A program made the position numbers and the translations under genes. From assembly GCA_934047225.1 (NCBI GenBank), contig OW203984.1, forward strand, positions 4,597,201 through 4,661,200: a stretch of 64,000 bases of DNA. Reading direction: 5' to 3'. Below, one piece after another: positions 47,213-55,827 of this stretch (positions are counted from its first letter, which is position 1; each line of letters opens with the position of its first letter). Below the pieces are notes generated by a model. That model was not told the origin of the DNA and did no database searches. It was given only the letters and a program-made list of their open reading frames with translations. The DNA comes from Ypsolopha sequella. Its lineage: Eukaryota; Arthropoda; Insecta; Lepidoptera; Ypsolophidae.

Positions 47213-48311
47213 AATTCAAAAAGTTTATTTTGCAAAGTAGGTATATATAATACACGTTTCACAAGTCAAATTTTAATCTTATAAAAATAAATGTAATAAA
47301 ATAATAAATGTACATGATAATAATAAATTAAATTTTTTTTTAATTGTTTTAATAACACTACTAATCAAAAGCTCGTAAAAGTTAAATGTACATGAACTAC
47401 TTAGATTAAATGTTTATTTAATTTATGTAGCAATATACATATTCGATTAAAACTATAGGTAAAATATTATTATACAAGGTGAAATCTAATCAACCGCCCG
47501 AACCCATACCGGAGACCCGGCCAGGGACCAGGAGCCGTATTTTTGAATCGTTCGTTTTCAATTCACGTGCGAAAGTATATACCCATCTCACGTTGCACAT
47601 CAGAACTTGTCATTTGCAAGATGAGACAGGTATATATTTTCGCACGTGAATTGATTACGAACGATTCAAAAATACGGCTCCAGGAGCAAGGTTCAATGAT
47701 CACCAACCGAGCCCCCAGCACGAATCCAGGCGGCCGACCAAATCCTATCCTATATACTACATAGTAATAGGTTACATATATAAATACACGCCTACCTCCG
47801 CCCATTCGATTAGTCTTGCTAAGAAGAACGGGCAAGAAACTTGGCAAGATCATGTCTTTTTTTTTAACATAAACTTAAACTTAGCAGGAATTCAGGTTAA
47901 TGAAAAAAGAAAAACATATATATCTTTGCCTACCTGTCTTATATAGTCTATTTCCTTTTACAGTCTGTAATTAATTAATGTTAACTCTTTAGAGGAATCA
48001 AAAGTTAGGAAATTATATTAATTAATTAAATTATTACCTAAATCATCAAAATCAGTATCACTATAACACCATGCTTCACCATCATCCAAATATTCATTTA
48101 TTTTATAATATGCCTTTTTCAGTAGGCCCTGCTTAATATACTGTTTAAACTTATTCTCTGACAAAGTAAGGACCTCTTTTGGAAGTTTATTGTAAAATCT
48201 TATACCATGTCCTACGAAAGAGGTACTCACTTTGGCGAGTCTGATTTTTGGAAAAGCCAGTTTATACTTATTTCTGGTTTCCTTACAATGTTGCTCACCA
48301 AGCCTTGGGAG
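47213..48311 (-). mobile_element. CR1/Jockey-group LINE fragment, copy 2, with nested MITE
   Basis: Collinear with 16823-17765 of the LINE inside Copia: AATTCAAAAAGTTTATTTTGC, the conserved 3' UTR block and the last roughly 95 codons of the ORF (GHGIRFYNKLPKEVLTLSEN). It has about 80 bp not present in the other copy (47315-47395) and a MITE at 47536-47686. It is 5'-truncated at about 48311. Confidence 0.85.
47536..47686. mobile_element. MITE in the LINE 3' UTR
   Basis: About 150 bp with ends GAGCCGTATTTTTGAATCG and CGATTCAAAAATACGGCTC and long arms. Comparison with the empty site at about 17066 in the sister LINE suggests a 3-bp duplication, CAG. Confidence 0.8.
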
Positions 48312-48654
48312 ATTTTATTTTATTTAAATTCAATTATTGATAGTTTCAGAGATTTAATCGAAAAACCGTATCCTACACAAGACTTTCATGTTATTTCTTT
48401 CACCGCTTAGTTTCTGATCAACTATCCATCAACTGACTTCGAATACCCCCTGTAAATGAAGAAATATTCAGAAAACCAAAACCGACCAAAAAAAAGCTAC
48501 ATAATTCAAGAAGTCGGCGTCATTTACATTTAGAGTGGTTATTTATATAAATTCAGATTAAAAGCGTCATAATGTGACAAAAAATAAAGAGTGAAGTCAA
48601 GTCAGCATTTTAGTCATTTCGTCCCTTTTGGGCACCTTGCAAGTCGGTGTTGCA
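48312..48654. other. Non-coding spacer
   Basis: No gene recognised. Confidence 0.35.
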
Positions 48655-49527
48655 TTTTTAGGTTTCCGTACCCGAAGGGCAAAATCGAGCCCTGCTGTCC
48701 GTCTGTCTGCCCATCCGTATGTCACGGGTCTCTAGCTCTTAGACGGAATGAGATAGAGACCTGAAACTTTTACATGTCATGCATGCATGTATGTAGAATG
48801 TTGACCCAAAACCGAACATTGAATTAAAATTTTAATTAAATTATTATTCATAGAAAGGTGCCGAAAAAAAAATTTGTTTGTCTTACTCTAGCATGTTTCT
48901 AGAACTCATTGAATAGAGGAAAATATTTTTATCTTCAAAAATAAAGAAAGTTGTTAGTTTTAGACTATTTTTGTTACGGGTAGACCCCGTAACAAAAAAA
49001 TCAAAGATCTCAAAGATCAAATCTGTAATTTATACAAAAGGTCCTACAAATCAAAGAGAAAAAATCAGGGGATGGTTCAGTATTCATTATGGATCACAAA
49101 CTAAATAGAATTATTTTATTTCCGCGTATTTTTTTTTCACTTTTCCTTAGAAGTCAACACAACTGACTGAACTACTTTGTACTGGAAACTGAAAAATAAA
49201 TTTAACCAAATATTTTTTTATTCTGCAGTATGCTCACTTAATGATACATAATCTAGCCTATGATTATTTTCACTTATTACTGTAGGATCTTATATTATTA
49301 TGTACCATATGCTGTATTTAAACATTAAATACTGAAAACGCTGATTTATAATTTAGTTTTATAGGGTTAAGTCTCTGAGTACTCAAACAACATAATTTAG
49401 CAGTTTTATTTCATACATTTTGTTGGTAATAAGTTTGTAATTTTTGTTTAAATGATTGAAGTATATTAACTTATTTCAATGGAACGGAACCCTTAGGGCG
49501 TGAGTCCTACTCACACTTGACCGGTTT
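48655..49527 (-). repeat. Interspersed moth repeat, inverse copy with nested repeat
   Basis: In minus sense it begins CCGGTCAAGTGTGAGTAGGA and GGGTTCCGTTCC and ends with the GTCCGTCTGTCTGCCCATCC block. Nested at 49045-49295 is an inverted copy of the family at 27125-27815 (GGTCCTACAAATCAAAG, GATACATAATCTA). Confidence 0.6.
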
Positions 49528-49825
49528 TAATTGTACTTCTTGCTTATCATAAATTTGGAAATAAACCCATGAGTCGTAAAGTATTGCTCCTGAAATTTGG
49601 TAGTACTCGTAATTTGTCGCGCTAAATTAGCTATGCTTGGTCATGCCAAAAATTGAAATAATCAAATCAAATACTTTTATTTCGGACTAGATCCTACAAA
49701 TAACTAAATAACTATGTTAGTATAAAGAACCTATATCACCAGCGACTGTACACATGTACTGAGACCCAGTGTCTTGTCAGTGTCAGTGTTGATTGGACTA
49801 TCAGTCTTGTTGGCAATGTTGTTCA
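49528..49825. other. Non-coding spacer with a LINE scrap
   Basis: 49665-49700 (AATACTTTTATTTCGGACTAG) is a LINE terminus in minus sense. No gene. Confidence 0.35.
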
Positions 49826-50461
49826 TCCATCAGCCTAGTTCGTCCACTGCTGGACATGCCTTTCCAGGACTTTGCCACTCCCGGCGGTCATCCTGGAAGA
49901 ATTGCCTGTACTCACACACGCTGGGCAGGCGGGTTGGTGAGCGCGGTGCCGGAACCCTCGCACCAGTGACGCCGCTGCCCGTCACCAGTCTGTTCCATAT
50001 AAGGCTCGGCTATTAGGGATGGATATACCGCCATCCATCGGTCCCAGGCATGGTGGGCCTCCTGGTTTTTTGCCTGTGAGCAGTCCTCTTACTCCCCCCC
50101 GAATTACTTCGAGGGGGTATGTACCTATATATATGTAAATTCTTTATTGCACAAAATAAGATTACAATGCACAAAGGCGAACTTAAAGCTAATTTTAATA
50201 ATACCTCCATAATAATATAACATATAACATCTACATAAACATATAAATACAAAAATATACATACATATAATATACATATTAGTATGGGGTTTCCAAGTAA
50301 GATGTTGGTACCTCTACAGTCGAGCCCGGCATCAGCTCTACCACCTGTATGTTGTTCAGAAGATCATAATGAGTAAATACTCGTTGCTCAACATAATCTA
50401 TGTCACCCATGAGTAGTATATTATTGGGCACGCTGTCCCAGTTTCCAAACACACAGCTCAC
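49826..50461 (-). mobile_element. LINE C-terminal fragment, interrupted by another LINE end
   Basis: Minus-strand counterpart of 32745-33200. The coding part at 50279-50461 reads WDSVPNNILLMGDIDYVEQR and ELMPGSTVEVPTSYLETP. It resumes at about 50117-50013 as KRTAHRQKTRRPTMPGTDGW before the stop, and the 3' UTR runs to 49826. Between them (50118-50280) sits a short LINE terminus (TTCTTTATTGCACAAAATAAG). It directly adjoins the hairpin at 50417-50548. Confidence 0.6.
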
Positions 50462-50548
50462 TTTGCTTCGCTTCGCTCCGCGCCGTTCGCCCGCTCACTC
50501 CGTTCGCTTGTGTGTTTGGAAGCTGTGACAGCTGTGCCCAATAATATA
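50417..50548. repeat. Hairpin at the left edge of the Polinton-like element
   Basis: Arms at 50417-50454 and 50510-50548 pair with few mismatches (TATATTATTGGGCAC against GTGCCCAATAATATA, TTTCCAAACACAC against GTGTGTTTGGA). The loop is GC-rich and reads TTCGCTTCGCTCCGCGCC. The left arm is part of the LINE coding sequence, so the right arm is an inverted duplicate of it. Confidence 0.75.
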
Positions 50549-50600
50549 TTGAAAAAAAATTACCTTACGTGATTCTCTCCCGTTCTGCATATTCTGTGTT

Positions 50601-50611
50601 TATAAATAACA
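50601..50611 (+). promoter_or_regulatory. Possible TATA box upstream of the ATPase gene
   Basis: TTTATAAATAA lies about 67-77 bp before the chosen ATG, the right order for a core promoter of the plus-strand block. In AT-rich DNA such matches are common. Confidence 0.3.
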
Positions 50612-50677
50612 TGCACAGAGTGCAGATATAGCACTGTTAACAGTACAACCTTGACGTTTGCACATCAGATTTTTTTC

Positions 50678-51373
50678 ATGATAATGAAATTTGTTAAACA
50701 AACACAGTCACTAAATTTTGATAAAATATGTCCTGAATCACAAAAATGGTCTTCTCGCCATGGAAAACTTTTACCAAATACAATAAGATGTATTATTTGT
50801 GGACCTTCTAATTGCGGAAAAACTAATGTTGTGATAGGACTCCTTCTACATGAAAACGGTTTGCGTTTTCATAATGTATACGTTTATTCAAAAACTCTAT
50901 ATCAACCAAAATATGTTTTTTTGGAGAAGGTTCTAAAGTCTGTTCCAGAAATAGGTTACTCACAATTTCGTGATAATGAAGAAATGATTAGTCCAAATGA
51001 GGCAGCTTCGAATTCAGTTATAATTTTTGATGACGTGGCTTGTGAGAATCAGAATAATATTCGCGACTTCTTTGCTATGGGAAGACATAGAAATATAGAC
51101 TGTTTTTATCTCAACCAAACTTATAGCAAAATACCGAAACAGCTTATACGGGATAACGCAAATCTAATTGTACTTTTCAAACAAGACGATATCAATTTAC
51201 GACACATATATGATGAGCATGTAAACACTGACATGACTTGGAACCAATTTAGGGATATGTGTTCACAGGCCTGGAAAGATCATTTTAGCTATCTAGTTAT
51301 AAATAAAGATTGTCAAAAAAATGATGGTGGCTATAGAATTAAATTTGATACATTTATTTGTTTGGTTACATGA
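50678..51373 (+). CDS. Genome-packaging ATPase (FtsK/HerA, A32-like)
   Basis: An ATPase that would pump the element's DNA into preformed capsids. I chose the first ATG at 50678 (231 residues; a second ATG lies at 50684); the open frame extends upstream only through a TTG codon. Walker A is GPSNCGKT near residue 43, preceded by IRCII. Walker B is SVIIFDDV near residue 113. A downstream conserved stretch, YLNQTYSKIPKQLIRDNANL, matches the sensor region of A32-like ATPases of Polintons. The length is normal for these. It is the first gene of the plus-strand block, with a TATA-like TTTATAAATAA at 50601-50611 some 70 bp upstream. All catalytic motifs look intact. Confidence 0.92.
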   Translation: MIMKFVKQTQSLNFDKICPESQKWSSRHGKLLPNTIRCIICGPSNCGKTNVVIGLLLHENGLRFHNVYVYSKTLYQPKYVFLEKVLKSVPEIGYSQFRDNEEMISPNEAASNSVIIFDDVACENQNNIRDFFAMGRHRNIDCFYLNQTYSKIPKQLIRDNANLIVLFKQDDINLRHIYDEHVNTDMTWNQFRDMCSQAWKDHFSYLVINKDCQKNDGGYRIKFDTFICLVT

Positions 51374-51450
51374 AATATATGACCTATTCTTTAATTTATT
51401 TATCATTACTATTTAGACAACCAAGAAGTAAACTTGTTCGTTTGTTGAAA

Positions 51451-52446
51451 ATGAATGACGAGAAATCAATAAAACAACTGATAATTAAGTCTTCGGAAGC
51501 CGTTAAGAAGAAGCTTAAAAGCATAAAGAATATCAAAATGGATAATGAAATAGCACTTGAATCTGTTTTAAAACCAATAATAGATCCTCTAAATCAATTA
51601 GCTAACAAAAAATACCACCTCGAAAATGATGACGCATTAGAAAATAAGTGTGAAGAAGAAAAGGTTAATGTTGAAGAGAATTGGTTAGAAAATGATAAAA
51701 ATAATACAAATAAAAGAAATATATCTGAAACCAGCGCTTTGTCACAAAACAATTATCCACTGAAACGGAAATTTAATATTTCTGACGAAATTGTTTCCGA
51801 AAATAGTGATCCTGATACAGAAAGTGATAACAGGGATGATGACAGTGACTTATTTTTTGAAACTAACGATTCAAAAAAAAGTCCAAGTAAAGAGACTGGT
51901 TCCTCTCGGTCATTTTCATCTGAAGTGTTCAAAGATGTTCCGTTTGGTGTAAGAATGGTAAGCGGAAAGTTAATGATGGGTTCAGCATCAGTATTTGTAA
52001 CGGATGACAGAATTTCAGTTTCAAGTAAAACATATGTTAAGACCCCTGGACTAACGGAATTGATGTTTAAAAAAGATCCTGATTTCAATAAAATAACTCA
52101 AGATGATATGCAAAATTACAAAACGATACTAATAAATACAAACGCTCATCGCCGTGGCTACGATCCCGGTCAGCCAATCAAAAGTAACAGAGGTAATAAA
52201 TATAACCAAATTATAAAACCCTTATTTAAATTACTCGATGCTGAAAATATAATATCAAAAGGTGAAGGATTGCCGCAGTTTAAAAAGGTTGCAGAAAATG
52301 TTAATTACGTGTACTGGGACGATCCAAACGAACTAGTTGAAAGGTTAAAGTTGCTTATTGCTTCTCGCGATGCTGGTAACACTGGGCTGGATAATGAAAT
52401 AATCTCGATTATTGAAGAATTGCGAGAAAGTGGTATTATAGAATGA
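51451..52446 (+). CDS. DUF8207-like protein, 331 aa
   Basis: A protein of unknown function. The N-terminal half is charged and low in complexity (Lys, Glu, Asn, Asp, Ser; probably disordered). The C-terminal half is globular and resembles the insect family I know as DUF8207: FGVRMVSGKLMMGS, TPGLTELMFKKDPDF, TNAHRRGYDPG and a final YWDDPNELVERLKLL followed by IISIIEELRESG. The ATG at 51451 is chosen because the residues before it look non-conserved and follow an acceptor-like TTACTATTTAG; an in-frame ATG at 51370 would overlap the ATPase stop. Position among virion genes suggests a structural or DNA-associated role. That is inference. Confidence 0.75.
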   Translation: MNDEKSIKQLIIKSSEAVKKKLKSIKNIKMDNEIALESVLKPIIDPLNQLANKKYHLENDDALENKCEEEKVNVEENWLENDKNNTNKRNISETSALSQNNYPLKRKFNISDEIVSENSDPDTESDNRDDDSDLFFETNDSKKSPSKETGSSRSFSSEVFKDVPFGVRMVSGKLMMGSASVFVTDDRISVSSKTYVKTPGLTELMFKKDPDFNKITQDDMQNYKTILINTNAHRRGYDPGQPIKSNRGNKYNQIIKPLFKLLDAENIISKGEGLPQFKKVAENVNYVYWDDPNELVERLKLLIASRDAGNTGLDNEIISIIEELRESGIIE

Positions 52447-52515
52447 ATATAAACCATGACTATTTTTATTTGTATCATTTGCATATAAACCATTGACAAA
52501 ATTCCGTCTATTAAA

Positions 52516-52875
52516 ATGAACGTTGATAAATTTGGTCATCATGTTCATAAAAGACTTCGACTTTCAAATTTGAATGATCTAAACACATTTGAAAAAGTTC
52601 CATTAAAAAATATATCTGGTGACTACGACTTAAAACCCAACAGATTAATAGGTTTAAAAATACCGCAGGCATTAGATGAAGCTGTGAATAAAGAGTATGT
52701 GGATAGAAATACTCAGTTATTTTGTAAAAAGCATGACCTATTCGTTGAACTGCAGGGTATAAAAAATCAAATACAGTTAGTTCAAAATCAGTTAAATGAG
52801 AAGTGTTCAAGAGTAGAAGTGAGTAACATTCTTAAAGATCATTTAGTATCTTTAAGAAATAAAAATCATGAGTAA
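52516..52875 (+). CDS. Fibre/collar-like protein, 119 aa
   Basis: A small protein. Residues about 48-70 contain RLIGLKIPQALDEAVNKEYVD, close to the short repeat (GL..P....DAVNK.YVD) that occurs in trimeric fibre and collar-type proteins of viruses and phages. The C-terminal third is a probable coiled coil (IKNQIQLVQNQLNEK). No signal peptide or membrane segment. Its stop overlaps the integrase start by 8 bp. A role as a capsid vertex or attachment component is possible. The homology is from memory of the motif and is uncertain. Confidence 0.6.
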   Translation: MNVDKFGHHVHKRLRLSNLNDLNTFEKVPLKNISGDYDLKPNRLIGLKIPQALDEAVNKEYVDRNTQLFCKKHDLFVELQGIKNQIQLVQNQLNEKCSRVEVSNILKDHLVSLRNKNHE

Positions 52876-53803
52876 ATATAACGTTGTAGATGAGATTCAC
52901 AAAGGAGCCAGAAGAAATTTTATGCGTCGTTCTGTTCTATTAAAAGGGATTGACGATCTATGGCAGACAGATCTGATCGATATAAGCAGATATCATAAAG
53001 TTAATAAGGGTTTTAAATTTATTTTAGTAGTTATTGATGCGTTTTCAAAATATGCTTGGGCAGTTCCATTAAAAACCAAATCAAAAAACGAAGTAGCTAT
53101 TGCATTTAATAACATTTTGAAGGGTGGACGAGTTCCCCTTAATCTACAATCAGACCTTGGATCTGAATATTACAATGACATCTTCCAAAAGCTAATAAAG
53201 ACCAATAAAATTAACCATTATTCTACATACTCAACAAAAAAGGCCTCAATAGTGGAAAGATTAATCAGGACTTTAAAAAGTAAATTGTTTAAATACTTCA
53301 GCCTTATAGGTAATTACAAATGGATTGGTGAACCATTAGCAGATATCGTTAACACATATAACAATACCACACATCACACTACCAAATATAAACCATCTGA
53401 AGTAAAAAAATCTAATCAAACAATCGTTGCTAGTAATATCCGAATAACGCATAATAAATCTGTTCAAAGTATCAATAAATTCAAAGTGGGTGATCAGGTC
53501 CGTATTAGCAAGTATAAAGGAACTTTTCAGAAGGGTTACACTCCTAATTGGTCTACTGAATTATTTACCATAAAAAGAATTAATAAAACAATACCACCTA
53601 CTTATTGCATCACAGATCAACATCAAGTTTTAATAAAAGGTTGTTTTTATGAACAAGAACTTCAAAAAACAAATTATCCTGATATTTATTTGATTGAAAA
53701 AATTATTAAGAAAAATGGTAATAAGTATTTTGTAAAGTGGTTAGGTCTAAGTAACAATGAAAATAGTTGGATTGATAGAAGTGCTATCGTTAAAAATAAA
53801 TAG
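52868..53803 (+). CDS. Polinton integrase with C-terminal chromodomain
   Basis: A retrovirus-type (rve) integrase that would insert the element's DNA into the host genome. The catalytic triad is visible as D35 (WQTDLID), D96 (LQSDLGSEY) and E130 (ASIVERLIRTLK), with 33 residues between the second D and E. The C-terminal 45 residues form a chromodomain (YLIEKIIKKNGNKYFVKWLG, then NSWIDRS), which usually binds methylated histone tails and directs target choice. An N-terminal HHCC zinc finger is not evident, although Polinton integrases often carry one. The length of 311 aa is similar to cellular Polinton copies, and the frame is intact. Confidence 0.93.
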   Translation: MSKYNVVDEIHKGARRNFMRRSVLLKGIDDLWQTDLIDISRYHKVNKGFKFILVVIDAFSKYAWAVPLKTKSKNEVAIAFNNILKGGRVPLNLQSDLGSEYYNDIFQKLIKTNKINHYSTYSTKKASIVERLIRTLKSKLFKYFSLIGNYKWIGEPLADIVNTYNNTTHHTTKYKPSEVKKSNQTIVASNIRITHNKSVQSINKFKVGDQVRISKYKGTFQKGYTPNWSTELFTIKRINKTIPPTYCITDQHQVLIKGCFYEQELQKTNYPDIYLIEKIIKKNGNKYFVKWLGLSNNENSWIDRSAIVKNK

Positions 53804-53860
53804 CATCAACTCACATTCATACTGAACATAGATGATGTATATTATAACATTTCTGCTGGA

Positions 53861-54613
53861 ATGATGTTCATTACTATGTTAGTTATGAAAGGGAGTGGAC
53901 TTATTAATAATTTGATCAATAATTTACCGATTGAGTTACATTTACCTGGATATAACTATTGTGGACCAGGAACCCGCTTAAAAGAGCGATTACAAAGAGG
54001 TGATAGAGGTATTAATGAATTAGATAATGCATGTAAGCATCACGACATAGCATACAGTAACTATACTAATTTAGAAGAACGACATAAAGCTGATATAGAG
54101 TTGATGAACATGGCAAAGAGAAGGCTGAAATCAAAAGATTCTAGTAAATGTGAAAAAATTGCCTCTTGGTTGGTAGATAAGGCTATGAGGATTAAATTAA
54201 AATCAGGCGCTGGTGTCAAAAAATTTAATAAAGCCGTTTTCAAATTGAAATCTCAACTAAAGAAATTCAAACCAAGAAACAACAATGATGCAATTAAGTT
54301 TGCGTACCAGGCTGCTAAAAAAATTTTTCATAAAGACAGCAAAATCAAGCTTCCTAGGATTATTCCTATTCCAAAAACTGGAGGAATACTTCCTTTAATT
54401 CCTATTTTTGCTGGACTATCAGCGTTAGGATCTTTGGCAGGCGGTGCCGCTGGAATAGCCAAAGCTGTTAATGATTATAAGACTTCTCAAAAAAATACTT
54501 TAGAATCTCAGCGTCACAATAAAGTGATGGAGTCAATGAGTTTAGGGAAAGGTTTATACATTACACCATACAAAAAAGGAAAGGGTTTATGTTTGCGTTC
54601 TTCAAAAAACTAG
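53861..54613 (+). CDS. Virion protein with phospholipase A2 domain
   Basis: The N-terminal region has a parvovirus-VP1-like secreted phospholipase A2 domain: LPGYNYCGPGTRL is the calcium-loop part and ACKHHDIAYS holds the catalytic His-Asp pair (residues about 30-67). Such domains in viral capsid proteins help breach endosomal membranes, which would fit here. The middle is basic (KKFKPRNN). A hydrophobic, Gly/Ala-rich segment follows (ILPLIPIFAGLSALGSLAGG). The C-terminus is basic and Gly-rich (MSLGKGLYITPYKKGKGL). LAGG-A fits the known adenain cleavage pattern (M/I/L)XGG-X, and the protease gene overlaps the end. A start at 53885 (MKGSG) is an alternative to the first ATG. Confidence 0.85.
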   Translation: MMFITMLVMKGSGLINNLINNLPIELHLPGYNYCGPGTRLKERLQRGDRGINELDNACKHHDIAYSNYTNLEERHKADIELMNMAKRRLKSKDSSKCEKIASWLVDKAMRIKLKSGAGVKKFNKAVFKLKSQLKKFKPRNNNDAIKFAYQAAKKIFHKDSKIKLPRIIPIPKTGGILPLIPIFAGLSALGSLAGGAAGIAKAVNDYKTSQKNTLESQRHNKVMESMSLGKGLYITPYKKGKGLCLRSSKN

Positions 54614-54984
54614 TAGCTAGGCTACCCAAAAGGGCACTAACTAATATTGATATCATAAAATATACTCATGATATACCATATTTTCGGGGTGTTTTTATGA
54701 GAGATGGTTTGCCATCTAAAACAAAAAATATTGAATGTGCGATTATGAATTTAGATAGTTCTGAAAACCCAGGAACTCATTGGGTAGCCTATATAAAAAT
54801 ACAAGATTATTGTGAATATTTTGATAGTTTTGGGGATTTAAAACCACCTATGGAATTAATAAGATACCTGAAAAGTAGCGATATCTTCTATAACTATAAA
54901 AATTATCAAAAACCTAATACAGTTAATTGTGGACACTTGTGTATAAAGTTCCTCGATGAATTTTGGAAAAAACATTTAAATTGA
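54589..54984 (+). CDS. Adenain-type cysteine protease
   Basis: A small Ulp1/adenain-family protease, 131 aa, expected to cut virion precursors during capsid maturation. The catalytic triad is visible as His in GTHWVAYIK, Asp in EYFDSFGD and Cys in VNCGHLCIKF. The order His-Asp-Cys and the spacing match adenovirus-type proteases. It is shorter than adenovirus proteases (about 200 aa) but normal for Polintons. It starts 25 bp inside the preceding gene in another frame. The MFAFFKK N-terminus is plausible, but an internal start cannot be excluded. Confidence 0.88.
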   Translation: MFAFFKKLVARLPKRALTNIDIIKYTHDIPYFRGVFMRDGLPSKTKNIECAIMNLDSSENPGTHWVAYIKIQDYCEYFDSFGDLKPPMELIRYLKSSDIFYNYKNYQKPNTVNCGHLCIKFLDEFWKKHLN

Positions 54985-55015
54985 ATTTAAATTTCTAAAA
55001 GCACTCACTTTCAAT

Positions 55016-55687
55016 ATGTCGTTCACACTATCAGTAACTGGAAATAAATCCGCTTTGCTAACAAATTATTCGCCTCCGTTACAGCTCGATGGTGAATATG
55101 AGTGTGGTCTCATATATTTTTCTACCTTCAATTCTATACCTAATGTAGATAGTAGAAACAACAAGTTTCACTATGGTAAAAATGAAGTGGTTGAAATACC
55201 AGAAGGTTCATATGAGCTTGAAGACGTTAGTGACTTTTTAAAACAGAATATTAAAGATTGTTCTTTTAAATTGATCTGTAATAATAATACTCTAAGCACT
55301 AAAATTATCTGTTCAAAAGATATTAACTTTGATCACAATAATTCTATAGGCAGTATGTTGGGCTTTGGACATGAAACATTAGAAGCCAATATATTACACG
55401 AATCCTGCTTTCCTATAAGCATTTTACCAACAACCATCATCCGAATCGAATGTGATATTGTGAGCGGATCCTTTGTTAACGGAAATCCTAGTCATATTAT
55501 TTATGAATTTGCACCTAATGTACCACCGGGCTATAGAATAATTGAAATACCAAAAAACTTGATTTACTTACCTGTGACCCGGAACAGCATTAATGAAATA
55601 AACATACGATTATTGGATACTAATAACAACCTAATCAATTTGCGAAACGAAGAACTACAGTTGTATTTGCATTTAAAACGAAAATGA
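55016..55687 (+). CDS. Penton-like minor capsid protein
   Basis: A 223-aa protein of the single-jelly-roll minor capsid type that fills icosahedral vertices in Polintons and adintoviruses. Recognisable features are the N-terminal LDGEYECGLIYFSTFNSIPN, the VVEIPEGSYELEDVSDFL region typical of these proteins, and a beta-rich C-terminal half ending LYLHLKRK. No zinc finger or membrane segment. It sits directly after the protease and before the major capsid protein, the usual neighbourhood. Its stop overlaps the next small frame by ATGA. Confidence 0.8.
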   Translation: MSFTLSVTGNKSALLTNYSPPLQLDGEYECGLIYFSTFNSIPNVDSRNNKFHYGKNEVVEIPEGSYELEDVSDFLKQNIKDCSFKLICNNNTLSTKIICSKDINFDHNNSIGSMLGFGHETLEANILHESCFPISILPTTIIRIECDIVSGSFVNGNPSHIIYEFAPNVPPGYRIIEIPKNLIYLPVTRNSINEINIRLLDTNNNLINLRNEELQLYLHLKRK

Positions 55688-55827
55688 TAGATTTTAATAA
55701 AATATCAGAACCTATTAATAAAGAGCTCAGTTTACGCAGCAAACTCTCCCAGAGACCACCTATAAAAAAACATAAGTTAACCAAACAAAATAAACAATTT
55801 TTGAAAATTATAAAGCTTCTAAAATGA
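55684..55827 (+). CDS. 47-aa basic protein between penton and capsid genes
   Basis: A small frame from ATG 55684 to TGA 55827. Both ends overlap the neighbours by the same 4 bases: ATGA at 55684-55687 with the penton stop, and ATGA at 55824-55827 with the capsid start. The product is strongly basic (about 11 Lys, 3 Arg, 1 His) and has no hydrophobic segment: LRSKLSQRPPIKKHK is typical of it. Exact stitching on both sides argues it is translated and not chance. A DNA-condensing core-peptide role, as adenovirus mu or protein VII play, is possible but unproven. Confidence 0.6.
   Translation: MIDFNKISEPINKELSLRSKLSQRPPIKKHKLTKQNKQFLKIIKLLK

Noticed and set aside
50279..50461. First gene of the Polinton-like element on the minus strand
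   Set aside because: The same coding sequence occurs at 32820-33000 next to a LINE 3' UTR, so it belongs to a LINE family.
50549..50677. Left terminal inverted repeat of the Polinton-like element
   Set aside because: I compared it by eye with the reverse complement of 63840-64000 and saw no match. The true right end is outside the window.
53861..54613. Endogenous parvovirus VP1
   Set aside because: The PLA2 domain is parvovirus-like, but the rest of the protein is not a parvovirus capsid and the neighbours are Polinton genes.
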